NCBI GenBank assembly: GCA_029204225.1
Contig: CM055093.1
Span: 3,230,285 to 3,294,284, forward strand
Source: Diphasiastrum complanatum
Taxonomy: Eukaryota > Streptophyta > Lycopodiopsida > Lycopodiales > Lycopodiaceae
Direction of reading: 5' to 3'
DNA length: 64,000 nucleotides
Shown here: one piece after another, positions 45,541 through 59,900 of the stretch
How positions within the stretch are numbered: the first letter of the stretch is position 1
Layout of the letters: every line of letters begins with the position of its first letter
Made by a program: the position numbers and the translations under genes
Notes under the pieces: model-generated
Database searches by the model: none
Told to the model about the DNA's origin: nothing
What the model saw: only the letters and a program-made list of their open reading frames with translations

Positions 45541-46359
45541 TCAGTTGCAGACACATTCGAAGTAGCGTCCATGATTAACCACAGACACTGCACATGTCTA
45601 TTCGCATCATAAAACTCCCGCCATTCAGTCCTTAACTTTAACCTACGACGCCCTCTCACGAGCTGTCGAACTACTCCTAACTTCTATTTATTAACGAATA
45701 TTGCAAAGAAAATTCGACTAAGACCTTCTCCTACGTTAGAAAACTATTTGCTTGATGCTGCCACTCCTTAGCTTGTGCGATATGACTGACACACCATCCT
45801 GTCCACTTTGATGTCTACTTTTGCATCGTTCTCTGCAAGTCCAGTTATTTAAAACATCATTTCTGTTTAGAGCGTCCTGTTTCTCTCTTAAGTTATGAGA
45901 AGCTTTGACTAATATTTTGAAAATGAAATATTTTTCAAATGGGAGTGAACTAGTAGTCTTCATGGATCAGGTACCTCTACGAGCTATATACGCGCTAGAG
46001 CTAGTTGTCCTTCGATCAGAAAAGAGGGGCGTCATGCCATGTATCGAATAGCTGCTCTTTTGAACCATATTGTTCCAGGAAGATGCCAGCTTCTTTTAGC
46101 TGCCACTTGACATCGAAAGTACTTGTACGCTGTAAAGCATATTAGCTCTTTATATCAAAATTCCAGAAATTTGTTGGAGAAGATAAAATCTGAAGCAAAA
46201 CCTCATATTCGGTTGTTGAAACGTCAAAAATCGTCCTCTCAAACAGGCCTAGCCTATCAGTAATACTGAAACTTAAACGTATATTGCAACGAACGCGAAC
46301 AAAGAGAGTATGAGCAATAAGAGCAAATTGCAATAACAAAAACTGAAAGTAGTTATCAT
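45541..46359. other. Unique flank 3' of SPH (U3)
   Basis: Counterpart of 24111-24993 with a 64-bp deletion near 46313 (TATGA joined to GCAATAAGAG). Confidence 0.5.
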
Positions 46360-46798
46360 TCACATTGTCAAAGAATCATAATGACCAGCTGATAACTGCA
46401 ACACCATGAGAAAATTCAGAGATACTTCCAATAGCTTATAAAAATGCTGAATCGTTGTGGCCCGGCACATATAAAGAATGTGAGAATCAAATGAGATTTT
46501 ACTTACGTGGATAAACAAAAGAAAGAACCACGTAACTTGGTCCAAGTATTCCCCATCAGATTTGGTAAAGTGGCACGAAAATTTGGTCCATGGCCAGCCA
46601 GCAAAATGCCAGTTACGTTCTTCGCCGATATTCAGAACCTGCGTACCCAGATTATCATCTTTTGAAGAACAAGTCATGGTAATGGGTTGGTGGGAGCGGT
46701 TGGTGACGCTAAAAGAACATAGAGCGTAAGCACACGGCAGAGCTGGAGCGACAATGACTCACCATGTACAAAGCTAGCGCAATTCTAATCGTCCTCAT
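46360..46798 (-). pseudogene. SPH homologue, frameshifted copy
   Basis: ATG at 46796-46798. A 5-bp deletion in the signal peptide (near 46759; GACAATGACTCACC against GACAATGACCATTGTCACC in U2) shifts the frame after residue 13 and soon meets a stop. The mature domain, the donor and the acceptor are otherwise the same as in U2. An internal start giving only the mature part would lack secretion signals. Confidence 0.8.
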
Positions 46799-46950
46799 GT
46801 TTGCAAATGTTATGCCAGAAAGAGAGAGAGGGAGAGAGAGAGAGAGATAGAGAGATACAACACGGGTTGAGAGAGATTTTATAGTGCCAACCCTGAAATA
46901 ATTCTTGGGTTTGAGATAAATGATATTTAGGGTTACGTGGGGGAGGAGGA

Positions 46951-47020
46951 GGGGAAGGCCCTGGCGCCTGAGGCTAGGGCCTGCCCTGCACGCTAGGCCC
47001 CAGGGTCTCGGGCCTTCCCC
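46951..47020. repeat. GC-rich palindrome (U3)
   Basis: Arms at 46951-46961 and 47010-47020, same sequence as in U2. Confidence 0.8.
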
Positions 47021-48432
47021 TGCGTAATGACAAGTCTAAATTTTTCCTCTTTGATTAATTCTTGACAGAATCGCTGATATGATACTTGAGGATGAGAATT
47101 CTTAACCATTTTATGGACAGAATCGTGATGCTTTTATCATGGATTAGAATTTTGGAGGTGCAAGCAAATTTCACCTCTGGAGGTGCGTCCAAAATACAAA
47201 GAAAAAATGAAGACTTGGCATTATGTTATTCGTCATGCAATAGATTAAACGGCTAAGGTTTCTACGGGTCACAACATCATCTAGTATACCTACCTACTAT
47301 AATGGTTATCCATGCCTTTTGCAAAGGAATATGGGAGCTTAGGTATCTGGTCATCACAAGGCATGGAAAAATCACATTGGCAAGCAAGAGGAGCATTTCA
47401 TAGAGCTACAAATCATGGTGGACACAATTCAAAAAATAAGTATTTAGTTTAGCTTTTTCAGTGGTTTTACATAAGAGCACAATTTAAGTATCAAGCTAAA
47501 AACTCGCCAAATGTTACGATCTTTTGTAAGGCATTCAAATTCATAACAAAAGAAAGATCCTTGTAATATAACAATAATCTATTACAGAACATTGTTTAAG
47601 TTTCATCATCATCAATATTCTGGTGGATGGTATTCTTAAGAATCATCTCCTTTCATATGGATCCGAAAATTCTAAATTTTTCCTTTTGCTCATATCTATG
47701 TAACCCGAATAAAGGGCCATTGCAAATGATCTTTTTGTAGTATCATTGGGAGTATAACCCAATATTTTAATGGCCAAATCCCTTTTCACAAAAAACTATT
47801 TTATATGTTCCTTCTGAATAAGTATGGCCTCCTAAACTAACAGATAATAGTGACAGGAAATGGATTAGAAGATGAATACTATATACAAAACTCATTGTTT
47901 TGAAAGTTTTTCAAATAATGAGAAAGATATACATCTTTCCTCCGATGCGATACACCTCGAAGGCCTCCATGTCTCATACCAAAGGAATCTAGTTCAATAG
48001 CATCATGTAAAAGAGTCAAGCAAATAAATTTAGAATGAAAGATAACAATACAACCTCAAACTTCAACATTTGATTGAAAAAAGAAAATTGCACAATATCA
48101 AAGGCAATATAATATCTACTTATTAAATCATGATCATTGAATTCAACGATGTTTGTTCTGCTAATGCCATGTCCTCCAATGGCCTCTACACTGCTCGAGG
48201 GGATATACTGAGTCCTTGGAAGAATTTTTTTTTTAGAATTCCAAAAATTCCTCCTCAGTCGGCAAAGTTTCTTCATAGGCTTTCAATTTATCAAATATGG
48301 CCTCTTGCCATATTTCCAGTTGCCATCTTTATTAAAATCTATCTCACTTTCAAGTTCATTATAAGTATAATCAATTAGAGTCAGAAAATTCTGTTAAATG
48401 TTGTGCAAAGATTGAGAGGACTTCATCCTCTC
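47021..48432. other. Non-coding stretch upstream of SPH (U3)
   Basis: Counterpart of 25658-27069. Confidence 0.4.
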
Positions 48433-50128
48433 TCATATTGAAACATCTTCTATATCATTAAAAGAAACATAACTGTCATTATTTATAAAGTATATAGGAA
48501 CATTGAGTATAGTTAATGTATTAATAGGAGTTGCAGTTGGAAGAGAGTTAGAGAGTATTATAGAATGATAGAGAGTTTGCTCATAATTTGAAGCCATGGA
48601 TGCTTGAGCTTCAATCCCTATATCAGTATCTACTTCATCTACATTGACTAGAGCATATGCAAATCTCTCAATTAAGGGAACAACAGAAGATTCAACAAAC
48701 TCATCATCTGGAATTTCTACATAATCATCAATGAAGGTTAACAAATAAAATGCCTTACCAATAGACATTACTTCATTGGTTCACATAGGTCAGAGTGTAT
48801 CAACTCAAACACTCGTTTTTCCCTTATTGCTCCTTTTTTGTTGAACTTCTTCCTGTGTAACTTGCCTTGCTCGCACTCTTTGCAAATGGACTCTTCTTTG
48901 TCATCCAAACTAGGTAGACCTGTTACCATCTTGAGCTTACGAAGTAGCCTCAAGCTCTTGAAGTTCAAAAGCCCCATACGTCTATGCCATAAATCACTTT
49001 GTGATATAGATGTAGATGCTAACACATTGCACTTCATAACAACAGCATTTAACTTGTACAAACCACAAGTTTTATCCCTAAAGCCATCAGCAATCACCTT
49101 GAAACCCCATTTCACATCCTTGATCTGGCACTTCTTGTTGTTGAGCTCCACCTTCAACTTATGATCTATCATTGTACCAACAGATAAAAGACTCTTCTGA
49201 AGGCCAGGAACATACTACACATTCGCCTGCACAACTCTATCTCCATCATCAATAAGCTCCAGGTTTTTAAACCATGATTTGTTGCCAGTCATGTGTCTTG
49301 TTGCTCCTGAGTCCACGTACCAATTGGTCAACTGCTTCACTTTGCCCCTCTTAATATCCGCCTTCTTCTTGCAACAATCTCTTGCCCAATGTCCAGGCTT
49401 TTGGCAATAGAAACAGTTGTCTTTCTTCTTCTTACCTGATGTGGATCCTTGATCCTCCACATTCAACTTCTTGGGCTGCTTCTTGATTTATGCTTCCCTT
49501 TGACTAGCATTGCTTGATCTTCTGATGTGGAAAGTCGAGTTTTTACCACTTCACTTCTTTGTTCCTCCTGTAGGATGGTGCCATGAAGATTTTCAAATGT
49601 TGGTAGCCTCTCTCTCAAAGCAATGCCACTTGCAAACATTTGGAAATTTTTGGATACGCCATTTACAACTATGTGAACCAGCTCAACATCTCTTATTGGC
49701 TCCCCAAAAGCTATCAACTGGTCTCGTAACTCCTTTATTCGTGTGAAATAGGACCCTACGCCCTCATTCTCCTCCACGCAAACACTTATGAGTTTGGTCC
49801 TCAAAAACATCATTCGAGAGAGGTTCACCTTCTGAAACTGTGTTTTGAGTACATCCCAAGTGCCTCTTGCTGATAGAGCTTCACTAATGTGGGCAATGAC
49901 ATGATCCTTCACTGACAAATTTATTAAGGATAAGGCATTCTGTGCTCTTTTGTCAAATGCATGAATATCGGCTAGAGTTGTAGTTGGTCATTGTTCCACC
50001 CCAGTGACTATGTCCCACAGCTCCTTTTCCATGAAAATACTTTTCATTTTGAATTTCCAAATGCTATAATTGGATACCCCGTTCAATCTACTAGCTTCTC
50101 CAACCACGGATTCCCCCAATCTTGCCAT
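48433..50128 (-). pseudogene. Copia 5' half (U3) with private stop in pol
   Basis: Shares with U2 the gag TGA (49988-49990 region), both frameshifts and the integrase deletion. In addition TTG became TAG within the protease region (residues NV*YVPG, near 49212-49214), splitting pol. This lesion arose after the duplication. Confidence 0.88.
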
Positions 50129-51372
50129 TGCTCCTATAGCGCCTTAATGAGGCCTAATGACAAGCTTATAGAGCAATTTAGACTTCTAAAAGTTAACTTT
50201 AAGGTCTGACCAAAAAATTTTCAGGACCTCCTGCCGCTTTTCCACCAAATCGGAAGCCAAATCGGTGTCATCCTCCGAAATGCCCTTCGTCGCCAACTCC
50301 TGACTGCTTGCCCACTGGAATGGTGAAAAGACTTTTGGCGCACTCCAAACACTTTCTTTGCGGCAATCTCTATGTTTTTAGGTACCGTACTTGCAGGGTA
50401 CACGGCTTTCCTACCCTTAAATTGGAGGATTTTGGCTTTTGGACAGCCTTAAACGGAGAAAAGAGCTAAAAGATAAGGGCCTTTGAAAAAAATACACTAT
50501 TTCTTCACCTTGAAAAAAAACTTTTCTTCAAATGAATTTAACCTTCAGGGTCCCTTTCAACTTGAAATTTTTTTATGAAATTGAAGGCCCTTCTGTCCTT
50601 CGGACCCCTTCACATGAAATGTGAGATTTGAAGTTTGACAATCCAATGGATATTTTCAAATCCACGGTTCTATATCATTCCCAGGAAAATCGATCACAAC
50701 CGTTGACCTGATCCAATGATCCTCACAAGATGTTTGGGCATCGAACATGTCTCCTCCGTGCACTAGACCTTTCCACACACAACATGACATGCTTGTTTCC
50801 ACATACGTGAGCTATCCGCGAGCTCCCTCCTCCTCTTTTAGATCTTTCAAGCTCCTTAGCTATGGCAAAATTTCTCCAAAGAACTAATACAGTTCCGTCT
50901 GCTGTCCGCGGCTCCTCACGACCCTATACCAGGTCCTATATCATACTAGGGCACCCATCTCCTTGCTTTCACAACACTAAACAAGTCTCTGTGTGGAGAA
51001 AGATCCATTGTTTTGACCATACAAACCCTAAACTGGGGTTTCTTGGGCTCTTCAAATTTTCAAAAAGCTGTTTTCCATATTTTTGGCTGACCAAATAGCA
51101 CTCTCTGAGGTCGCCCTAATATTTACTGCCCATTGCTTCAAATTGCTCTGAAAAATGGCATCCAAATGAGTGCACACAAAGCACAAATGCCAAAGCAGGC
51201 TCAAAAATTGACAATTTCCGATTTTACTCTCAAAATAAGCCAACAGCTTTATGTTGAAGCTTGAATTCTATTGCACCTGCAAACGATTGCTCGCTTGACT
51301 AACCGTAAATTGTTCTTCGAATTTTTCCAAAATTTGGCATCCAGCTAACCCCGAACTGCTCCACTCCCAGAC
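50129..51372 (-). mobile_element. Copia 5' leader (U3)
   Basis: Counterpart of 28766-30009. Confidence 0.65.
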
Positions 51373-51382
51373 TCTGATCCCT

Positions 51383-51722
51383 TGTCAAGGATCTTATTGG
51401 TAGTATAGTTAGCTAATTTGCAAGCAATCTAACATCAATCAGATAAGCATTGAAGAGAGATCACACACCAACCCAAGAGAACACTTCTAAACTATATTAA
51501 CAAAAGAGACAGAAAGGTACATATACACAGTCTAATTTTTGTGGGGTACCGCTACATGGCAGTTCAGTCCCCATTACGGGATGCATGTCCCAACTTACAC
51601 TATGTGTGCCGTCAAACTGGCACTCATGCATACTATCACAAAAGCAGTAAAAAACTCGAAATCACTGCTAAACACGGAAAGTCATGAACTGTAAGAGAAA
51701 CTCGAGCTTACTTATTCTAACA
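51383..51722 (-). mobile_element. 5' LTR of the minus-strand Copia (U3)
   Basis: Same 340-bp TG...CA segment as 30020-30359. Confidence 0.75.
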
Positions 51723-51724
51723 GC

Positions 51725-51928
51725 ATCTCATTGGATGGTTCGATGACACACGACACACCTTCTCAATCTCACTCGTCATCGCTGTTGCCATTAGCTTTTG
51801 ACGATCAGCTTATCAATGATGAAGCTATAGGAGATTTTTGGGTAGAATTAGAGATAGATTCATTTGGTTTGGCGGATTTGTCGCATGATGATGTGGCAAA
51901 TGATAATGATGAACCACCAAATGAATGA
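51725..51928 (+). pseudogene. Acidic hAT-like tail (U3)
   Basis: Same as 30362-30565. Confidence 0.3.
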
Positions 51929-52162
51929 GTGAGACAATACGATGTATTTCAATTCATTGTAATATTAATCATATTCGGCAATTACACTTTCTTCGATAGA
52001 ACTTGAATAGTTGTTCTTCGATTCTTCATATTTGAATGTCTGCTTCCTTAGATATTTCTACGTTATATGGCTTTTACATTCAGTATGTGTCTTCAATGAG
52101 TAGATTTGAATATAATATGTTGTTATTTGAGAAAATGATGCGTAAATGGTTATTACAAATCT

Positions 52163-52373
52163 TGATGATCCCTTGGTGTCCTGGAGCAAAATAGCCCTTC
52201 TTGTCACAATAATAGCACTTGACATTGCATTTTTTCTTCTTGTTATTAGATGATGATGAGACATCTATCTTTCTCCTTGGATTTGTCCTTCCTCTTGAAA
52301 TGTGTCTTTTCCTTTGCCATAAGTGAACAGTGCCTCCTCTTCACCTCTTTTTTGTCCCATCCTTGCAAATATA
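52163..52373 (-). pseudogene. Gag zinc-knuckle fragment (U3)
   Basis: Same as 30800-31010. Confidence 0.5.
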
Positions 52374-52376
52374 TTT

Positions 52377-54758
52377 TTCCAATTTTAGTTGTTCTTATTA
52401 CTTTTTTAATTACAACAATTTTATCCATTTGTGAGGATTCAAGTTTGTGTAGATTGCGAAAGTACCAACCTATTTTTTTAGTTGTGTTACTTGTTTTACA
52501 TATGGAATATGGTGCAATTATTTTGAATTATGTGTGCTAAATTGTTCTAGAGCAAAACAAATTACAAAATTTTGGTTTGATCTAGTCTCTTAGGGAATTA
52601 AATTTATCTATAACAATCCCCATTATTTAAGTAGTTTCGACGTACAAGGTATTGAGAAAGCATGGTCACCAAACTAGAACCAAGAACATAATGGGGTATA
52701 TTGCACAATTTGATGAAGTCATTAAAGGGCCTCGGCATTTCACGGGTTTCTTTCTTGCCATGAGTCAATAAAACTGCGACCAAAAAGGAAAAAAAAAAAA
52801 AAAGAGGACACAATACCATAGAAGAAAGATATGCTAGAAACTGTCAGGACACCTATCAAGAGACAATGAGAGGATTATTAGTAATATAGAGAGGAGACAA
52901 CCAATGTCACTTCCAAAGTTGTCTCACATTAAGGTCCTCACAATCAACCTATTTGTTCACATGAAAATCCATTGAAATTTTTATGTTTAGTTAGCATCTT
53001 CTTGCAGTTAGAGATAGAATTAAGTTAATATTACATGGCATGCCATGTGCTACATAATCGGTGAACCATGGGTAGAATGAAGATTGAAAACCTTGCAAAT
53101 AATTTATTCGCAGATTGTCAAAACCCGTCATTGAACAATGCTCTATTGAAATTTTGATAGAAGAAAAGTAAGAATGGCAAAAGAAAAAACTATTGATGAC
53201 CAATATAAAAAATTTTCAATCGCATAAATCATCATAATGAATGAATCTCAATGATTTGTCATATTTGACAAAGTTAGCCATTTTTTTGGCAAATGATAAG
53301 AGAACTAAAGGAAAGATCAAGAAGTGGAATAATCTCATAACAGAGCTACAACATCAATTAAATAAGTTAATGTTTATATACTCAATAGGAAAATTGTCGC
53401 CAAAATCACCTGTAACTATTGTGATAGGAACAGCAGGATCAATGTGGATGCAACAAAATGACAAGCTTCCCAGCAACCAAATTCAAGCATCTTAATGGAA
53501 TATAATGAGGGTCCTATATGAAGAAAGATATAGGTTCAAATATGAGTTAATTAACTTGAAAAACTATCAAATGTGTTGATCATTGCTACATGCTCAGGGG
53601 AAAAAGCTCATCTCAAATGTGGAAACAAACAATATTTTAGCTTGGTTGAGATGTTAGTGTGGAAGCAATTAGAAAATGTTACAACTAGACACACCATATT
53701 ATAGCTAGCATTTCTAGATCCACTACCAAATTATTATCATGAAGATCTTGCTATCATATGGAAAAATATCATTGACTTGATTATCATGGTGAATGAATTA
53801 ATTAAGTCCTATAGAGGTCTTAGTATAATAAGAATTATTAATGACAACTGTATATCTTTAATCCCAGAGGGTATTTCAAGAGATATGAGTGCTCTATAGA
53901 TGATTATCGGTAGAAACGAAGATATTTCTCCTACCTCAGGTCACATCTTTGGAGATGTGGAAGATCTTCAATGGCCGGGGAGTGTGGTTTGGAAGTCAAA
54001 TGGAAATTGACCAAAGTAAAGTTATTCGATAATGCTAGATATTCATAACTCTCCCACCATTCTTGTATTTACACAACACCATAGACAACATGTTGCTATT
54101 GTCCAAATAGAAGTTTCCTTTTTAGCTTAATCCCTTGCCAAGAAAACCATTAACATAGCCGCATGCAAGGTTATTGTCTTTTTGCACTCTTATAGCTTAT
54201 GCACATGTGGATAGTATCAATATGGCAAGCACCTTATTGACATATTCTCTTTCAATACAACAACTTAGAACAATTAATATGGTACCTTGTAGCCAAAATT
54301 ACTAATATTAAAAGTTTTTCAAACTTCCAAGCTAAAAGTTAACGACATCCAAACTTTATCTAGCATCAAAAGGAAGGAAATTAGGAAAGAAGGGAGTTCA
54401 TAATCAAACTCAAATCAAAGACTTTGATAAACACAACAAACTTGCATTAGAATTTCAAAAGGAAAAGCTCATAAGCCCACACTTATTAGCATCCAAAGGA
54501 AGATAAGGAAAGAAGGGAGCTCATAATCAAACTCAAGTCAAATGCTTTGACAAGTGCGACAAAAGACATTTGGAATAGGCCAATATTTATGAAGTTCTAC
54601 TAAGAAATGACACAACCTATGAATCAAGTAATTGAGATGTCAAGTTATAAAACATACAAAAGTGAAAATTGATTATTAAATTGTGAGGGTGAGCTCATAT
54701 TGACCAAGTTAGAACCTTTCTTTGACCAGCACTTGCAAGTTGTTTCTATCACCAAGAG
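52377..54758. repeat. Repeat X' (U3)
   Basis: As 31014-33395; the poly-A run is interrupted by GG near 52787. Confidence 0.85.
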
Positions 54759-55382
54759 CAATATAATAAACATGGCACTTTGCATCTTAATCAAAGGTTC
54801 ATACAGTGGATGCCTAATCAGATAGGTCACATTACTTCCATAGCTATCATAGTATAGTCATTATCATGTAGTCAAATAATTCATCATAGGATAAAGACAC
54901 GTGATAGATCAACATACGCATGCCCAATGTAGATATGATAATCCCACCAAGAACCTTTAGATATCTCTTCGTACTAGATCATTATATTATAGAAATTGTG
55001 ATATTTGGTATTCATCTTCATGGATGCATATTCCTACATGCACTCTAATCCTTCTTGTGACTTGAGGATGCTCTCAATGTCATGTGACTCATTCATCATA
55101 TTGAGAATCTAATTTTGGGTGCAAGGCCTGCTCTATAAGTAAAAATTCATCATGTCCTTGGCGGACTATAATAGATCAGGTGGTGGTAAGATAACATATA
55201 TCCAGTGCCTTATCATGTTCAGTTACCAAGGTATCTTTTTGAAAGTTCAAAATGGATAAAAACTTAAGATTTTTGTGAAAAACCACAACCCATAACCTAC
55301 TTATAACTAGAGTAAAGTATGATTTGACTTATGTATGAATGGTGATTGACATTTCCAACCTTAATTACCAGTAGGAGGGGTT
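54759..55382. other. Non-coding stretch (U3)
   Basis: Counterpart of 10355-10979. Confidence 0.4.
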
Positions 55383-55678
55383 AATTACAAGAAAAATATG
55401 ACATGTTTCTAGATAGGAAAAAAAGAGTTCTTTCCTAGTTGCATTCATATGCAACTAGGAAAGTGAAAACTAGAAAAAGTGCAACAGTTTCCTACTTTGA
55501 CAATCTAGGAAAAGCAACATTTTAGATTCCTAGAGAGGAAATATTTTCCTATATAAGAAACGCAAACCACAAAATCACACTTTCCTATATAGAAAACTTA
55601 ATAGGAAAATATGACATGTTTCTAAAAAACGTGCAACAATTTCCTACTTTGACAATCTTGAAAAAGCAATGTCTAGAC
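55383..55678. repeat. Subterminal-type repeats, left part (U3)
   Basis: Same block as 10980-11280, interrupted by the Copia insertion. It resumes at 61540. Confidence 0.6.
55675..55678. repeat. Target-site duplication AGAC, left copy
   Basis: AGAC at 55675-55678 is repeated at 61540-61543. The empty sites at 11276-11285 and 34312-34321 contain it once. Confidence 0.85.
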
Positions 55679-56331
55679 TGTGAAAAATTGTCAACTAGTA
55701 GTATTTTCCTAACTTGAGATTTTGTAGGCCTATGGCCAAATAAAAGTTAGAGATAGGTTCATACATGTATGTAGAGGCCCAAAGTATGTGTACACTACTT
55801 TTGAGGTCACATTAATTAGAGGAGGTCGAGTGTGGAGCTCTTCTATTGGCTCATAATTTGGTGCATTCCTATTTGACCAAATTTCTAGGTATATGGGTGA
55901 ATCCTATTGGACCCCAATTTTAGCCTATCATAAGACAAGTGGCCAAGAGGCACTATGGCTGCTATAAATAGCCATCTCCACGAGTATGTACACATCTCAT
56001 TTTCATTCTATTGAATGAATGTTATGCTCTTTGAAGATCCATCTTCTTCTCTCTCACTTTTTTGTTCATATCTTGCATTCTAGCCACTAGAATTGTGATT
56101 TCTTTGTTGCTATGGCTTCACACGTGTGAAATGCAGGTTGTAGGCTCTGAAGTACGGACAGGGACAGCAAGTTTCTGTTTGTGGAAGCTTATGATCAGAT
56201 TTTGATGTTTAGTTGATGTTTAGTATGCTTAACATCACAATTTCTATCATTTTTTCAATCTAGATGTGCATAACTTCCATGGCCAAGATCTTTATGAAAC
56301 TTTAGCATCTTTTGGATCTGAGTTTTTCACA
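55679..56331 (+). mobile_element. 5' LTR (653 bp)
   Basis: Begins TGTGAAAAATTGTC and ends TTTTTCACA, immediately before the primer site. Holds the promoter. Confidence 0.96.
55963..55970 (+). promoter_or_regulatory. TATA box of the LTR promoter
   Basis: TATAAATA in GCTATAAATAGCC, an ideal plant TATA context. Transcription would be expected to start about 30 bp downstream, defining the U3/R boundary near 56000. Confidence 0.7.
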
Positions 56332-56343
56332 TGGTATCAGAGC
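56332..56343 (+). other. Primer-binding site (tRNA-iMet)
   Basis: TGGTATCAGAGC directly follows the LTR. It is complementary to the 3' end of plant initiator tRNA-Met and primes minus-strand DNA synthesis. Confidence 0.92.
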
Positions 56344-56940
56344 ATTAGGCGGCCAAATGTGCAGGTTTTGCCAGATTTAGAAGAGATTTGTGGGCGAGTT
56401 TGCTTTTGTAGCATTCCAATCAAGTTTCTAGCTAAAAATCTTGTTGATTTATGTGTAGAAATTGGATCTTTGTGATCAAAACATCATTTGTATGCATTTC
56501 AATTGAAGTAGGGCGAATTCCCTCTGTACTTATCAGAATAAGGAGACAAAAATTGTTTTGGAAAGAGGGAGATGCAAGATCCAACAAGATCCTATTAGTT
56601 TTCCATTCTAGCATATAGTTTTTTGATTCAATTTCTTGCTTCTTCATGTCAAAAACTTCAAAATTGATGTAACCCTCTGATTTTCAGTTTGCTGAATGAT
56701 TCAAGAGTGTATTTCAATCTTAGGAGTGAGGGAAAAGCAAGTATATTGAGGTTTGGTCTTGGTTTGATCAAGAAATCATAAAACTAGTGGCTAAAATTAA
56801 GGAAAAAGTGAGGAAAAGAGAGAAAAAGTAAGGTTTTAGGTTCCAAATCTTTGTGATTTCTTCTTGTGTTTCATTTGTTGATTCAAGAGAGTGCTTAGTG
56901 CATTGGAACAGGTCAAAGATCAGAGATCAATCATTGCAAC
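56344..56940 (+). other. Retrotransposon 5' leader
   Basis: About 600 bp between primer site and gag start, with short open frames only. Expected to hold the packaging signal; none is recognisable. Confidence 0.6.
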
Positions 56941-59900
56941 ATGGCTACAAATGGAGGCTACATGTTGGAAAGCAATGATAGGCTTACCTCCCTCAACTAT
57001 TCTACTTGGAAAGTAAGGATGGAGTCTTTGCTTGAGATGAATGAGTTGATGGATATTGTTGTAGGTGTGGAGGAGAGACCTTTGGCACCTCAAGAACAAT
57101 TGAGGTATGACAAGAGGGCAAAGAAAGCCCTTCACATGATCAAGATGAATGTGACAAATGAGCTTATCAAAGAGGTTGGTAAGTGCACATCATCTAGTGA
57201 AGCTTGGGAAGCCTTGAAGAAGGTTTATGAATCCAAGTCTACTTCTAGAGTGTTGACTTTAAGAAGGCAAATCTTTTCTTGTATGCAAAAGAAGAGTGAG
57301 AATGGACATGCTTTTGTTTTGAGAGTTAAAGCATTGAATGATGAGTTAGCATGCATTAATGATGGCATAAATAATGAGGAGCTTGTTCAAGTGATTCTCA
57401 ATGGCTTGTTGGATGATCATGCTAATCTTGTTCAAAGTTATGCTATCCAAAAATGTTTACCAAGTGTTGGAGACTTGCAAGAGGTCTTGTTGGCTGAAGA
57501 ATTCAGGTTGCAAGCAAGAGTGGGAGCATCTTCTACATCTCAAGGAGGAGAAGAGGAGGCAATGTTCTCTAAAGGCAAGTTCAAGGGCAAAGGTAAAAGC
57601 AATTGGTCTAAAGGGCAAGACCAAGGTGAGCACTCTACTTTTGGCAAAAAGAAGGATAGATCTAAGCTAAAATGTTTCTATTGTGGAGTCAAAGGGCATT
57701 TTGCTAGTGATTGTTTTAAGAAAAAGAGGGATCAAGGGGAAAAGCAAACCAATCTAACTATTGATGAGGGTGGGGATGAGCTTCTTTCAAATGATGCTTT
57801 TGTTATGTCATCTTGCTTGTTGGCTAATCATGGAGACATTGATCCTTGGTGGATTGATAGTGGAGCCACTTCTCATATGACATATCATAAAGAGTATTTT
57901 TCATCTTTAATGGCATTTGATGGTGATAGGAAGGTAATCTATACCGCAAATGATGGTGAGTGTGCAATCAAGGGGATTGGCACAATTCCTATTTCACTTT
58001 CTACAAATAGGAATATAGAATTGAAAGATGTTTTGCTCATTCCATCCATTACCAAGAACTTACTTAGTGTAAGCCAAATGCTTGACAAAGGATTCAAAGT
58101 TGAGTTTGATGGTGATGCTTGCTTGATCAAAAAGGGGTGTAGTATCATTGCAAAAGGGAAAAGGCAAGGGAAATTGTTCAAGCTTGATGCATGTGTTGTT
58201 GCTAACCAAGTTGGATGCATGGCAAATGAACAAATGTCAATTCAAGAGGTATGGCATAAAAGGATGGGACATCTCAACTACAAGGCCTTGGAGGTAATAG
58301 CCAAAAAGGAGGTAGTAAGGGGACTTCCCAAGTCTCTTACTTGCTTGAATCATGTTTGTGAAGAATGTGCTTTGTCTAAATCACATAGATTGCCATATAC
58401 TAGATCTATATCTAGATCTAAGATGCCTTTTTCTCTCTTGCATTCGGATATTCATGGTGTTACTACAATTAGCAATGGAGGTGCTAAGATGTATGTAACT
58501 TTCATTGATGATTTTAGTAGATTTTGTTGGGTTTATCTACTAAAGAGCAAGGATGAGGTGTTTGATGTGTTTGTCAAGTTCAAAGTTGCTATTGAGACTC
58601 AATTTACAACCAAAATCAAATGCTTGAGGAGCGACAATGGTGGTGAATACATTTCTAACAAATTCAAAGCCTTTTGCGATGAGCATGGGATCAAGAGGGA
58701 GTACACATGTCCAAGAACACCACAACAAAATGGAGTGGCCGAGAGGAAGAATAGAACCTTGTGTGAGAGTGCAAAGGCAATGAGATTGAATGCTAATCTT
58801 CCTAAACCTTTTTGGAGTGATGCTTTGTTGTGTGCAAATTTCCTATGCAATAGATGGCCAAGTGTTGTATTGGAAGGAAAAACCCCTTTTGAAGCTTTGT
58901 TTGGTACGAAGCCTAATGTCAAGTTTCTAAGAACTTTTGGATGCATTTGCTACTTCAACATTACTCTTGATGATAGAACTAAGGAGGATCCATCTTCAAG
59001 AAAGGGCATTTTTGTTGGTTATAGTGAAGTAAGCAAAGCATATAGGATTTATGTTCCTTCAATCAAGAAAGTGTTCACAAGTAGGGATGTCATTTTTGAT
59101 GAAAGTAACATTCCAAAAGTTGTTTCAAGTGATGATGGTGTTGTTGCAACTAATGTGCTTGATGACAATGGAGTTGATGACACATTGGATGTGGATGTTG
59201 AAGAAGCCTCTTCAAGTCAAATTCCAAGGAGAACTCCAAGGCATAAAGTGAAACCCTCAAGGCTCACTTATGATGGCAAAGGTAAGCAAGTGGTGGATGG
59301 ATCCAACTATGCTTTCCTAACTTCTTTTGATGTACCTTCATGTGTAGATGAAGCAAGGCAAGAAGAGGAATGGATCCAAGCAATGGATCTTGAGTTTGAA
59401 GCACTTATGAAGAACAACACATGGAGATTGGTGGAGCTTCCAAAGGGCAAAAGTGCAATTGGATGCAAATGGATCTTCAAGGTAAAGACAAATCAAGATG
59501 GATCTATCAACAAGTTGAAGGCAAGGTTGGTGGCTAAAGGTTATGCTCAAGAGCATGGCATTGACTATGAGGAAACCTTTGCACCCGTGGCAAAGATGGT
59601 GAGCATAAGAGTAATCATTTCCCTTGCAACTCTTTATGGATGGGATCTTTGGCAATTAGACATTTCTAATGCTTTCTTGAATGGTGATCTTGAAGAGGAA
59701 GTCTACATGGAGCAACCCGAGAGCTATGTTTCTCATAGCAAGCCTAATCATGTGTGTTTTCTACAAAAAAGTTTGTATGGTCTTAAGCAAGCACCAAGGA
59801 GTTGGTATGCTAGGCTTAACTCTTTTCTACTTTCTCAAAACTTCACTATGAGTGAGTATGATCATTCACTTTACTTTAGAATTAGTGCTAATGATGTTAC

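Noticed and set aside
57939-58946. Minus-strand open frames inside the intact Copia
   Set aside because: They are shadows of the gag-pol coding sequence.
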